Assembly (NCBI RefSeq): GCF_001553605.1
Contig: NZ_CP014229.1
Location: 958,501-1,022,500, forward strand
Direction of reading: 5' to 3'
From: Desulfovibrio fairfieldensis
GTDB taxonomy: Bacteria; Desulfobacterota; Desulfovibrionia; Desulfovibrionales; Desulfovibrionaceae
DNA: 64,000 nt
Both the position numbers and the translations under genes were made by a program. This document shows, piece after piece, positions 38,293 through 47,719 of this stretch (positions within the stretch are counted from its first letter, which is position 1; the number at the start of each line of letters is the position of its first letter). Under the pieces are notes generated by a model. The model had not been told where the DNA came from. It searched no databases and saw only the letters and a list, made by a program, of their open reading frames with translations.

Positions 38293-40098
38293 TTAGCCGC
38301 GCTTCATGTCCTGAATCAGGTCGGTGAGCTTCTGGGCCTGGACGGCCAGATCTGTGACGGCCTTGGAGGCTCCGCCCATGGCTTCGGCGATCTGCCGCCC
38401 CATGTCGTTGACCCGGAGGATGGTCTGGTTGATCTCTTCGCTGGCGGCGGACTGCTCCTCGCTGGCCGTGGCAATGGCATTGACCTGGTCGGCTGTGACC
38501 TCCACCGTGGCGACGATTTCCTCCAGGGCCGAACCGGACTGGTTGGCGTAGTCCGTGGCCTCTTCAATCCGGCGCACGGCGTTGTCCACGGAGGCCATGC
38601 TCTTGGATGTGCTTTCCTGAATGGCTCGGATGGCGTTGCTCACGTCGTTCGTGGAGGCCATGGTTTTTTCAGCCAGCTTGCGCACTTCATCGGCCACTAC
38701 GGCGAAGCCGCGCCCGGCGTCCCCGGCTCTGGCCGCTTCAATGGCCGCGTTCAGGGCCAGCAGATTGGTCTGATCGGCAATATCTGAAATGACGTTCATG
38801 ATCTGGGTGATGGCCTGGGCATGCTCGTTGAGCTGCCCCATGTCGTCCTTGAGCTCAAGAGAGAGCTGGCGTACCTGCTCAATGCCGTGCACGGCCTTTT
38901 CCACAATGGCGGAACCGGCCTGGGCCTTTTCCTTGGTGTCGGCGGAAGCGGCCGAAGCGGAGGTCGCGTTCCGGGCCACTTCCTGCACGGTGGCGTTCAT
39001 TTCGTTCATGGCCGTGGCCGCCTCGGAAACGCGCCCCGCGGCTTCATGCGCGCCCTGGTCGGACTGTTCAATCTGGGCCGAAAGCTCCGTGGAGGCCGAG
39101 GAAAGAATCTCCACAATGCCTTCAAGTTGACCGGCGGCGGCCAGCATGCCGTCTTTTTTGGCGCTTTCGGCCTGCTGCCGGGCTTCCTCCGCCTCGCGCT
39201 GGGCGACAGTGGCCTCTTCCACGGCGACGGTGGCCTCTTCGCTTTTCCGGGCGGCCTCGTCAATGCGTTCGCGCAGATTGCCGATCATCTGGCCCAGAGA
39301 GGCATCCAGAGCGCGGATTTCGCGCGGGCAACGCGGATCCAGATTGATTTTCGTGTCAAGCCGTCCTTTGGCCACTTCATCCGCCGCGCCGGTCAGCTGG
39401 CGCAGGGGCGAGCAGATCACCCGAGTCACGTACCAGGCCACAAGGAGCATCAGAGCTACGATGCCCAGGCAGATCCAGGCCTGATACATGGCATAGCGAT
39501 CATTGCTTTCGGTCACCAGGGCGGCGATACGCTGCTGCTCGGCCTGCACGCTGTCAATGTACACGCCGGTGCCGATCAGAACATCGGTGCCGGGGATCAG
39601 GCAGACATAGCTCAGTTTGGGCTGGATGCCCGCGCCGGGTTTTTCAAAGGTATATTCCACAAAGCCGCCGCCGGCCTTGGCCGCTTTAATGAATTCCTGG
39701 ACAAAAAGCGACCCGTTGGCGTCCTTGAGGTTGCTGCAATCCTTGCCGTTCAACGATTTGTTGATGGGCACGTTGATGCGCATGCCGCCGGTGGTGTAGG
39801 TGAAGTAGTAACCTTCGTTATTGGGGAAAAAGCGCTGATAGTCGGTGAGTTGCTCGATGATGGCGTATTGTTCTTTCTTGTCCGAGACGTTTTTGAGTCG
39901 ATTGGCCAGATTCTGCGCTTCCACTTCCACCGCGCTCTTCACGCCGTATTCATATTTCTGGCGCAGGGCGTCGGTGATCTGCGGCATGGTGACATCATTG
40001 AATACCCGCTGCGATATTAGAAAATTGGCGGTGAACAATGTCCCTATGCTCAGCAGAAAGATGCCGCACAGTACGATGATCCACATTCTGACATTCAT
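38293..40098 (-). CDS. Methyl-accepting chemotaxis protein (single Cache sensor)
   Basis: 601 residues. TM1 ([18 protein letters not shown]) and a periplasmic single Cache-type domain (about 45-215, with [20 protein letters not shown] and [10 protein letters not shown]) are followed by TM2 ([16 protein letters not shown]). HAMP, a long coiled coil and the MCP signalling hairpin ([19 protein letters not shown]) complete it. Such Cache domains often bind small carboxylates, but the ligand is unknown. The start MNVRMWII was chosen for the GGGAGGAG SD; the open frame upstream is not receptor-like. Preceded by a sigma-28-like promoter. Confidence 0.94.
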   Translation of the reverse strand: MNVRMWIIVLCGIFLLSIGTLFTANFLISQRVFNDVTMPQITDALRQKYEYGVKSAVEVEAQNLANRLKNVSDKKEQYAIIEQLTDYQRFFPNNEGYYFTYTTGGMRINVPINKSLNGKDCSNLKDANGSLFVQEFIKAAKAGGGFVEYTFEKPGAGIQPKLSYVCLIPGTDVLIGTGVYIDSVQAEQQRIAALVTESNDRYAMYQAWICLGIVALMLLVAWYVTRVICSPLRQLTGAADEVAKGRLDTKINLDPRCPREIRALDASLGQMIGNLRERIDEAARKSEEATVAVEEATVAQREAEEARQQAESAKKDGMLAAAGQLEGIVEILSSASTELSAQIEQSDQGAHEAAGRVSEAATAMNEMNATVQEVARNATSASAASADTKEKAQAGSAIVEKAVHGIEQVRQLSLELKDDMGQLNEHAQAITQIMNVISDIADQTNLLALNAAIEAARAGDAGRGFAVVADEVRKLAEKTMASTNDVSNAIRAIQESTSKSMASVDNAVRRIEEATDYANQSGSALEEIVATVEVTADQVNAIATASEEQSAASEEINQTILRVNDMGRQIAEAMGGASKAVTDLAVQAQKLTDLIQDMKRG

Positions 40099-40201
40099 GG
40101 ATGTTCTCCTCCCTAGCATCCGTATCGCGCATCTGTTCATGCCAACCGGCGGCAACCAACCAAGGAACGCTGGACAGGCGTTCCGTCCTAAGAGCAGGTT
40201 A

Positions 40202-40227
40202 ACTTTGAAAATTGGCATTTTCAAAGT
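40202..40227. repeat. Palindromic element (TTTGAAAAT family)
   Basis: Perfect 11-bp arms ACTTTGAAAAT/ATTTTCAAAGT with TGGC loop, preceded by AGAGCAGG. It resembles the palindromes at 47471, 50772 and 55145 and lies in the second chemoreceptor's leader. Other hairpins in that leader include a CCGCAGGCC/GGCCTGCGG pair near 40292-40320. Confidence 0.6.
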
Positions 40228-40360
40228 CGGCGCTGCCTTCAGCCTATTCTTGCTTTCGTCATCCGTAGTGATGCTGGCCTTATCTGCAAGAGGCCGCAGG
40301 CCATGCAAAGGGCGGCCTGCGGCGGATATGCAAATGCCCGTATGCGGGCGGACATATGTA

Positions 40361-40387
40361 TTTGTCGGTATAATTAAAATTATCTTA
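40361..40387 (-). promoter_or_regulatory. Sigma-28 (FliA)-like promoter of Cache chemoreceptor
   Basis: On the minus strand TTAAGATA, 11-bp spacer, ACCGACAA, almost identical in form to the promoter at 30913-30939 upstream of the other chemoreceptor. This implies coregulation with flagellar and chemotaxis genes. Confidence 0.55.
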
Positions 40388-40447
40388 AGCCCTTCGGACA
40401 AATTTTTCCAGTGCCGCTTTTCTGTGGGCAAGCGCGGGTCATAAAAA

Positions 40448-40477
40448 AACAGCTCCCGCCGTGAGGAGGGAGCTGTT
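40448..40477 (-). terminator. Intrinsic terminator of groES-groEL
   Basis: Perfect 10-bp arms AACAGCTCCC/GGGAGCTGTT with a 10-nt loop, followed on the minus strand by T6, 45 bp after the groEL stop. Confidence 0.92.
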
Positions 40478-40522
40478 GTCTGATTCAAAGCAATGCGGGC
40501 AAAGCCCGCAGCGGGGAACGGC

Positions 40523-42211
<1,689 letters not shown>

Positions 42212-42499
42212 TTAGTCGATGATGGCGAGAATGTCTTCTTCGCGCATCACAAGGTGGTCGACGCCGTCCAGCTTGATTTCCGTACCGGCATACTTGTTGA
42301 AGAGCACTTCATCGCCCTTCTTCACAGCCATGGCGACGCGGGAACCGTTTTCCGCGATCTTGCCGGGGCCCACGGCCACAACCTGGCCCTTGGAGGGCTT
42401 TTCCTTGGCCGTGTCGGGGATGTACAGACCGCCAGCGGTCTTCTCTTCAGATTCAAGGCGCTTGACCAGCACACGGTCGTTGAGGGGTTTCAGCTTCAT
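42212..42499 (-). CDS. groES: Co-chaperonin GroES (Hsp10)
   Basis: 95 residues, [21 protein letters not shown] onward, with the mobile loop [16 protein letters not shown] that docks on GroEL. The start at 42499 follows GGAGGATTTG. No CIRCE inverted repeat is visible upstream, so HrcA control is not supported by this sequence. Confidence 0.98.
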   Translation of the reverse strand: MKLKPLNDRVLVKRLESEEKTAGGLYIPDTAKEKPSKGQVVAVGPGKIAENGSRVAMAVKKGDEVLFNKYAGTEIKLDGVDHLVMREEDILAIID

Positions 42500-42989
42500 G
42501 ACGTCAAATCCTCCCGGAAAAGTTTTTTTATTGCCCTTACGGGCACGGGCGGCGGCCGAACCAGCGGACGCGCCGGAAATATTGCGCGTAATGGGCCGCA
42601 ACGGGCGTTGTGCCGTTGCACCGCCCCACACGGGCATACAGATAAGACAGTCTGGCGGCTTGAAAAGGGGCTGAAGCGATTTTTTTTTAATTTTTTTCCT
42701 GTAAAATTTAAAAATTATTTTATTTTAACAGGTTAACGCCTGCCTCCGTTTTCGCTTCAGCGAGCCTCAATGGACGCTCCGTAACGGTCGGCGCATTGCG
42801 CTCCCGGCGCGCCGGTCAAAAAATCCGCTGTTTTCTTCCCGGCCGTTGCCGATGAGGGAAATTGCATCCGTTCCGTCCCTGGGATACCATTCACAGTTCA
42901 GGTACGTTGCCTATGAAAAAAGCCGCCCTGTTCCATGCGAATTTTCCCGCACATTCTCTCCAGCGCAAAACGCATCAGGAGACAGAAAA
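42500..42989. other. Divergent intergenic region groES / metallo-hydrolase
   Basis: An AT-rich tract at 42680-42730, with T9, T7 and CCTGT...ACAGG ends, probably holds promoters for both directions, but none matches well enough to assign. There is no CIRCE and no supported gene; an in-frame extension of the downstream gene to 42846 lacks an SD. Confidence 0.4.
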
Positions 42990-44516
42990 ATGCAAGTAAG
43001 GCGTCTTCTTGAAATTATACTTCTGCTGCTGCATGGCAGATGCGGCACGCTCAGAGAACTTTCAGAACACTGTTCCGTTTCCGTTGATGCCATCAAAAAT
43101 GACATAGGCATACTGAAAAATTCCGGTATTCCCATACGCTGCTGTTCCGCAAGCGGCACCGTAAGCCTGCCTGAGGGTTTTACCCTCGAGACGATGTTCA
43201 AGCCCCGGCGGGAGCGGAGCGCCGAAATGTCGTGTGTTCCACCTCTGCCTGATGGCGGGGGGTATCCCGGTTTTACGTATCCTCCGCAACACCGTCACAT
43301 GGCGCCGGAGCGCAAGCGCAACGAACTGGCCCCCGGCGTATACGCCTTTGTGGGCTACAGTTCCTCCAACTTCGGCGTCATCGCCTCTGAGCACGGCTAT
43401 ATTCTCATTGACGCCGGTGACGATTTGAACGGCGCGGCCGAGGCGTTGCGGGAAATCAAAAATCTGATTCCCGGCGGGGTTCAGGCCGTCATTCTTACAC
43501 ACAGCCATCCGGATCACCGGGGCGGAGCCGAGGTTTTCCTTAAAGGGCGGCGGGATATCCCCGTTTGGGGCCACGCGGACTTCGGGGCCGAGCAAAGAGC
43601 GGGTAGGGGGCTTGAGCAGGTCAGCGCCGAACGCGCGGCCAGGCAGTTCGGCGCGGGCATCCCTGACGCCGACTATCCGGTCAACGTTATGCTCCCGAGG
43701 TTTGCCGGAGGAAAGTCCGGGCCGTTGCTGTCGCCCAATATTTTTGTGACGGAAGACCGCATGCCCGTGCGCATTGACGGGGTCAACCTCGAACTCCACA
43801 GGATTCCCGGCGAAAGCACGGACCACCTCGTTATCTGGCTGCCTGAACGGCAGGTGCTTTTTTCCGGTGATCACATCTACCGCAGCTTCCCCAATATCTA
43901 TCCGGTACGCGGCGGCGTTTACCGGGATGTGGAGCAGTGGGCCAAAGCTGTGCGCCGCCTAATGGACTTCAGGCCCAAGGCAATGATGTTCGGCCACAAT
44001 GCCGTCCCGGCCCCGGATGAAATCCTTCCCATGCTGTCCGGATATGCGGAGGCCATTGAATATGTGTACGCCGAGACCCTTAAGGGCATGAATCAGGGCA
44101 AGACTCCCGACGAACTGGCCGCAAGCCTGCGCCTGCCCGGACATTTGCGGGATCAGGCGTATCTGGGGGAGTTTTACGGCGCTGTTCCCTGGGCTGTCCG
44201 TTCCATTTACGCCCACAAACTGGGCTGGTTTGACGGCAATCCCACTACACTGGTTCCGTTGACGCCGTTGGAAGAAGCCGAGCGCATGGCGGCGCTGGCC
44301 GGTGGGAGTGGGCAGCTTCTCCGGGTCGCGCAAAATGCCCTGGCGGGCCGGGATTACCGCTGGGCGGCCAGGCTCGCTGATTACCTGTTGCAACTTGGTG
44401 AAACTGAAAACGGAAAAGCCGTCAAAGCCGCGGCACTGGAAGAATTGAGCCGCGACATCCTGCCGGTGGCGGGCAAGAATTACCTTTTGCGCTCAGCCCT
44501 GGACCTACGCAAGTAA
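42990..44516 (+). CDS. Alkyl-sulfatase-like metallo-beta-lactamase hydrolase with N-terminal winged helix
   Basis: 508 residues. Residues 1-65 look like an HTH_11/DeoR-type winged helix (RRLLEIILLLLHGRCGTLRE, then LSEHCSVSVDAIKNDIGILK). Residues about 110-350 are an MBL-fold hydrolase with zinc motif HSHPDH, then SGDHIYRSFPNIYP and FGHNAVP, most like alkyl sulfatases. About 370-500 resembles the alkyl-sulfatase dimerisation domain (LGEFYGAVPWAVRSIYAHKLGWFDGNPTTL). The C-terminal SCP2-like domain of typical alkyl sulfatases is absent. The start at MQVRRLL follows GGAGA; an internal ATG at 43227, preceded by GGAGCGGAG, could yield the enzyme without the DNA-binding part. The substrate is unknown. 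Confidence 0.8.
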   Translation: MQVRRLLEIILLLLHGRCGTLRELSEHCSVSVDAIKNDIGILKNSGIPIRCCSASGTVSLPEGFTLETMFKPRRERSAEMSCVPPLPDGGGYPGFTYPPQHRHMAPERKRNELAPGVYAFVGYSSSNFGVIASEHGYILIDAGDDLNGAAEALREIKNLIPGGVQAVILTHSHPDHRGGAEVFLKGRRDIPVWGHADFGAEQRAGRGLEQVSAERAARQFGAGIPDADYPVNVMLPRFAGGKSGPLLSPNIFVTEDRMPVRIDGVNLELHRIPGESTDHLVIWLPERQVLFSGDHIYRSFPNIYPVRGGVYRDVEQWAKAVRRLMDFRPKAMMFGHNAVPAPDEILPMLSGYAEAIEYVYAETLKGMNQGKTPDELAASLRLPGHLRDQAYLGEFYGAVPWAVRSIYAHKLGWFDGNPTTLVPLTPLEEAERMAALAGGSGQLLRVAQNALAGRDYRWAARLADYLLQLGETENGKAVKAAALEELSRDILPVAGKNYLLRSALDLRK

Positions 44517-44536
44517 CTCCGGTTTCTCCATAATGA

Positions 44537-44564
44537 AAAATGCCTCCTGTTCAAGAGGCATTTT
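44537..44564. terminator. Bidirectional terminator
   Basis: Perfect 10-bp arms AAAATGCCTC/GAGGCATTTT with an 8-nt loop between the convergent hydrolase and ACT genes. Confidence 0.9.
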
Positions 44565-44588
44565 CGGGAATTCCGGAAACGGTGGTTG

Positions 44589-45020
44589 CTAATACTCGCA
44601 GAGCTGATCCGCCGGAATGATGGTAAAGCCGTTGTCCCTGAGCACGTCCACGGCGTGATCCACCTTGTCGAAGCGGAAGATCATCACCGCGCTTTCCTGG
44701 TCGCGCTGCACAAAGGCGTACATGTACTCCACATTGATGCCGTTACGCGAAACAAGCTGCAACACGGCGTCAAGACCTCCCGGCGTATCGGCCACTTCCA
44801 CGGCCACCACGCTGGTGCGGCCCAGAGTGAAGCCTTTTTCCTTGAGCACGGTTTTGGCCTTTTCATGATCGCAGACGATCATGCGCAAAATGCCGAAGTC
44901 AGAGGTGTCCGCCAAGGAAAGGGCGCGGATGTTGATGCCCGCCTCGGCCAGAGTGTGGGTGACTTCAGCCAGACGACCGGCCCGATTTTCCAGAAAAACG
45001 GATAATTGTTCAGCTTTCAT
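44589..45020 (-). CDS. Tandem ACT-domain protein
   Basis: 143 residues made of two ACT domains: [20 protein letters not shown] (about 5-70) and [20 protein letters not shown] (about 72-140). Such stand-alone proteins bind amino acids and are often next to phenylacetate-CoA ligase genes, which are not in this window. A role in amino acid sensing is inferred. Followed upstream in the same direction by tatA, 29 bp apart. Confidence 0.9.
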   Translation of the reverse strand: MKAEQLSVFLENRAGRLAEVTHTLAEAGINIRALSLADTSDFGILRMIVCDHEKAKTVLKEKGFTLGRTSVVAVEVADTPGGLDAVLQLVSRNGINVEYMYAFVQRDQESAVMIFRFDKVDHAVDVLRDNGFTIIPADQLCEY

Positions 45021-45049
45021 GGCGGAATCCTTTATCAGTCGTAAGGGGC

Positions 45050-45259
45050 TCAGGCTTTGTGGGAGTCATCACCGGAAGAGGACTGGTCTTTTTTGTCCTT
45101 GGGGGTGATGTCGATTTCATCGGGTTCAGACGAAGCGCGGCGGAAGTTGCGGATGGCCCGGCCGAGCCCGCCACCTATTTCCGGCAGTTTGTTGGCTCCG
45201 AAAATGAGCAGCACAACTACCAGAATAAGTAATAATTCCTGCATGCCAATGCCGAACAT
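45050..45259 (-). CDS. tatA: Sec-independent protein translocase TatA
   Basis: 69 residues: N-terminal transmembrane helix ([16 protein letters not shown]), the hinge and amphipathic helix ([19 protein letters not shown]), and a charged acidic tail. It forms the pore of the twin-arginine translocase for folded, cofactor-bearing proteins. tatB and tatC are not in the window. Confidence 0.95.
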   Translation of the reverse strand: MFGIGMQELLLILVVVLLIFGANKLPEIGGGLGRAIRNFRRASSEPDEIDITPKDKKDQSSSGDDSHKA

Positions 45260-45382
45260 GCGGCAAGCCTCCGTTGGATGTTGGGCTGTAAAGCCAGTCT
45301 ACTGTTATAGCATAAGCCGCCGCAGGCATGAGGTCAAGGCGGGCTCGCGGCGGGGCTTGTCTCTCGCCCCCAGCGAGGAGGT

Positions 45383-46309
45383 TCAGCGCCGCCGTCCCAG
45401 AGCGCGCTGCACCTGTTTGGGAGAGGAGGGGTGACGGAAACCGGCTTCAATCAACCGCCGGGCCGAGCTGTCACGCCTGTCCTTGCTGTTGCCGCCCAGC
45501 ACCACGGCCAGCAGGCGGGTCTTGCCGCGCTGGGCCGTGATCACGATGTTGTAGCCCGAGGCCACGGTCCAGCCGGTTTTCAGGCCGTTGACGCCGGCCA
45601 CGCTGCCCAGCAGGGCGTTGGTATTGCGCATGGTGCGGCCCCTGTGCAGGAAGAAACGTGTGCCGTGAAAACGCATGGCGTCGGGGTGCGCCTTGAGGTA
45701 GGCGCGGCTCAGCGCCATCATGTCGCGGGCCGTGGTTTTCTGCCCTGCGGCGGGCAGGCCGGTGGGATTCTTGAACAACGTGCGGCGCATGCCCAGAGCG
45801 CGGGCCTTGCGGTTCATCTGGCGCACGAAAATCCGGCTGTTGCCGTGGACGTGCTGGGCCACGGTCATGGCCGCGTCATTGCCCGAGGCCACGGCCATGC
45901 CGGTAAGCAGGCGCACCAGGGGCACGCGTTCACCGGCGCGCAGATGCATGGACGAGCCGCCCGTGGCGGCGGCCTGGCGGCTGACCTTCACTTTCCGGTT
46001 GAGGGAAATACGGCCTGCCTTGACCGCGTCCAGGGTCAGAAACATGCTCATGAGCTTGGTCAGCGAGGCGGGCGGAATGGCCGTGTCGGCGCTTTGCTCA
46101 TACAGCACGCGGCCCGTGTTCAGATTGACCAGAATTGCCGAGCGCACGGGCAGTGCGGCCCGGGCCGGGATGCAAAGGGACAGGGAGAGGCCCAGACAAA
46201 GCAGCAGGCAAAACAGCGCCCTGCGCGGACGGCCGGAAAGGGCGTCGCACGGCCCTCGCCGGAGCCGCTTCGTTTGCTGCTGAAGCGCTGTGCTGCGGGA
46301 ATTACTCAT
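45383..46309 (-). CDS. D-alanyl-D-alanine carboxypeptidase (PBP5/6 family)
   Basis: 308 residues, exported via an N-terminal signal (RALFCLLLCLGLSLSLCIPARA). The active-site motifs are complete: SLTK (Ser nucleophile), SGND and KTG. It trims peptidoglycan stem peptides. The C-terminal PBP5 beta-domain and amphipathic anchor appear to be missing, with a basic tail instead. The start overlaps the end of the AI-2E gene by 8 bp (ATGAGTAA), so the two are translationally coupled. Confidence 0.9.
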   Translation of the reverse strand: MSNSRSTALQQQTKRLRRGPCDALSGRPRRALFCLLLCLGLSLSLCIPARAALPVRSAILVNLNTGRVLYEQSADTAIPPASLTKLMSMFLTLDAVKAGRISLNRKVKVSRQAAATGGSSMHLRAGERVPLVRLLTGMAVASGNDAAMTVAQHVHGNSRIFVRQMNRKARALGMRRTLFKNPTGLPAAGQKTTARDMMALSRAYLKAHPDAMRFHGTRFFLHRGRTMRNTNALLGSVAGVNGLKTGWTVASGYNIVITAQRGKTRLLAVVLGGNSKDRRDSSARRLIEAGFRHPSSPKQVQRALGRRR

Positions 46310-47408
46310 GGGTCCTGTAAAAATAGTTGGCTTCTTCCACCGCCTGCATGGCAAAAGCCAGCAGGACGGGCCCGGCAATGAGTCCCACCGGCCCGAAACT
46401 TGCCAGGCCGCAGAGGATGGCGAGGATCAGGACAAAGAAAGGGGCCTTGATGCCCTGACGCAGAAACAGGGGCCGCAGCACGTTGTCCACGCCCGCCACG
46501 GCCAGCATGCCCCAGAGAGCCAGGCCCACGGCGGCCATGGTTTTGCCGGTGAACCAGAGGGAAAGGCAGAGCGGCAGCCAGACCAGGGCCGTGCCCACCA
46601 CGGGGATGGGGGCCACCAGGGTAGCCAGCATGCCCCAGAAAGCGGGCTGGTTGAAACCGGCCACGGCAAAGCCGATGCCGCAGAGAAAGCCCTGGGCCAG
46701 GGCTACCAGCACGATGCCCAGCATAATGCCCCGCAGGGCGCGGTGAATGGCGCTGATGAAGCGCCGCAGCAGAGCCTGCGGCAGATGGAATATCCGGCAG
46801 GTGACCTTGCGGATGCGCCGGGAATAGACCGTGAACAGCACCGTGAGCGTCAGAAAGAGAAAGGTGGTCCAGAACGCGGTCATGGTGCCGCCCAAAAAGC
46901 CGAAACTCCGGCTGACCAGCATGGTCACGGCGTCGCCGAAAAGCGTGTCCAGATTGTGCAGGAAGTCGTTGACCGCCTTTTCGATGCTTGGATATTCGGT
47001 CAGGCTCAGCCGCCAGTGCTGGATATGCTCCACCCACTGGGGCGGCAGTTGAAAATTGTTGGCCTGGAGTTCGCGCAGCCGCGCCAGCCCGGCGACGGCC
47101 TGCGGCGACACCAGCAGGGCCAGGATGGCGATGGGCACGAACAGGCCGGAGAAAATGGCCGCGATATAGCCGCAGAGCGGCATGTGGTGTGAAAACCTGA
47201 TAAGAAAACGCCGTCCGCGCGAGTCAGGCTCATGGCGCTCCAGGCGGACGCGCCAAGCGCTGGCCCTCTGCCGGAGGCGCCGGTAAAAGGGCAAGGTCAG
47301 GCAGGAGAAACAGCCGGCCATGAAGATGGTGATGGGGTTGGGCCAGAGCAGCAGATACCAAGCCAGCGCAGCCAGAAGGTAAAGCAGGCGCGGCAAAAAT
47401 ACGGTCAT
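46302..47408 (-). CDS. AI-2E family transporter (PerM/TqsA-like permease)
   Basis: 368 residues, seven or so transmembrane helices with the family's long central soluble segment (about 110-195) and the C-terminal AILCGLASFGPVGLIAGPVL signature. Members export diverse small molecules; the name does not prove autoinducer transport. Upstream partner of the carboxypeptidase gene. Confidence 0.88.
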   Translation of the reverse strand: MTVFLPRLLYLLAALAWYLLLWPNPITIFMAGCFSCLTLPFYRRLRQRASAWRVRLERHEPDSRGRRFLIRFSHHMPLCGYIAAIFSGLFVPIAILALLVSPQAVAGLARLRELQANNFQLPPQWVEHIQHWRLSLTEYPSIEKAVNDFLHNLDTLFGDAVTMLVSRSFGFLGGTMTAFWTTFLFLTLTVLFTVYSRRIRKVTCRIFHLPQALLRRFISAIHRALRGIMLGIVLVALAQGFLCGIGFAVAGFNQPAFWGMLATLVAPIPVVGTALVWLPLCLSLWFTGKTMAAVGLALWGMLAVAGVDNVLRPLFLRQGIKAPFFVLILAILCGLASFGPVGLIAGPVLLAFAMQAVEEANYFYRTHE

Positions 47409-47468
47409 ATATCAAGCCTTTGTGGTGCCCGAGCGCCTTTCGCGGCACCGGGCGGTCTTGTGCGACGT

Positions 47469-47580
47469 TAGAGCATTTTCACAATGAAATTACTCTGTAC
47501 TGTTAGAATGCTCAGCCTTGTGAAACAAGGCCCGCGAGATTTCCGCAGGCGGGCTTTGCCCGTCGTTAAGCGGAAATCTC
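47469..47580. repeat. Compound palindromic intergenic element
   Basis: Three adjacent hairpins lie within about 110 bp: GAGCATTTTCA with TGAAATTACTC (47471-47496), GCCTTG/CAAGGC (47515-47531) and GAGATTTCCGC/GCGGAAATCTC (47536-47580), the last enclosing GGCGGGC/GCCCGTC. GAGCATT can alternatively pair with AATGCTC at 47507-47513. It fills most of the 310-bp gap between divergently transcribed genes. Confidence 0.65.
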
Positions 47581-47719
47581 AAGCGTAATCCGTTTTGGAG
47601 AACGTGCAAACCTAGCAGACCTTGCCGGGCTCTGCCAAGCCCCAAGAGCGAGGGGACGCGGCGCCCTCCTTGCCGGGCCGCGCGTTGCATTGCGTCCGCC
47701 CCTGCCGTACCATGCCCGC

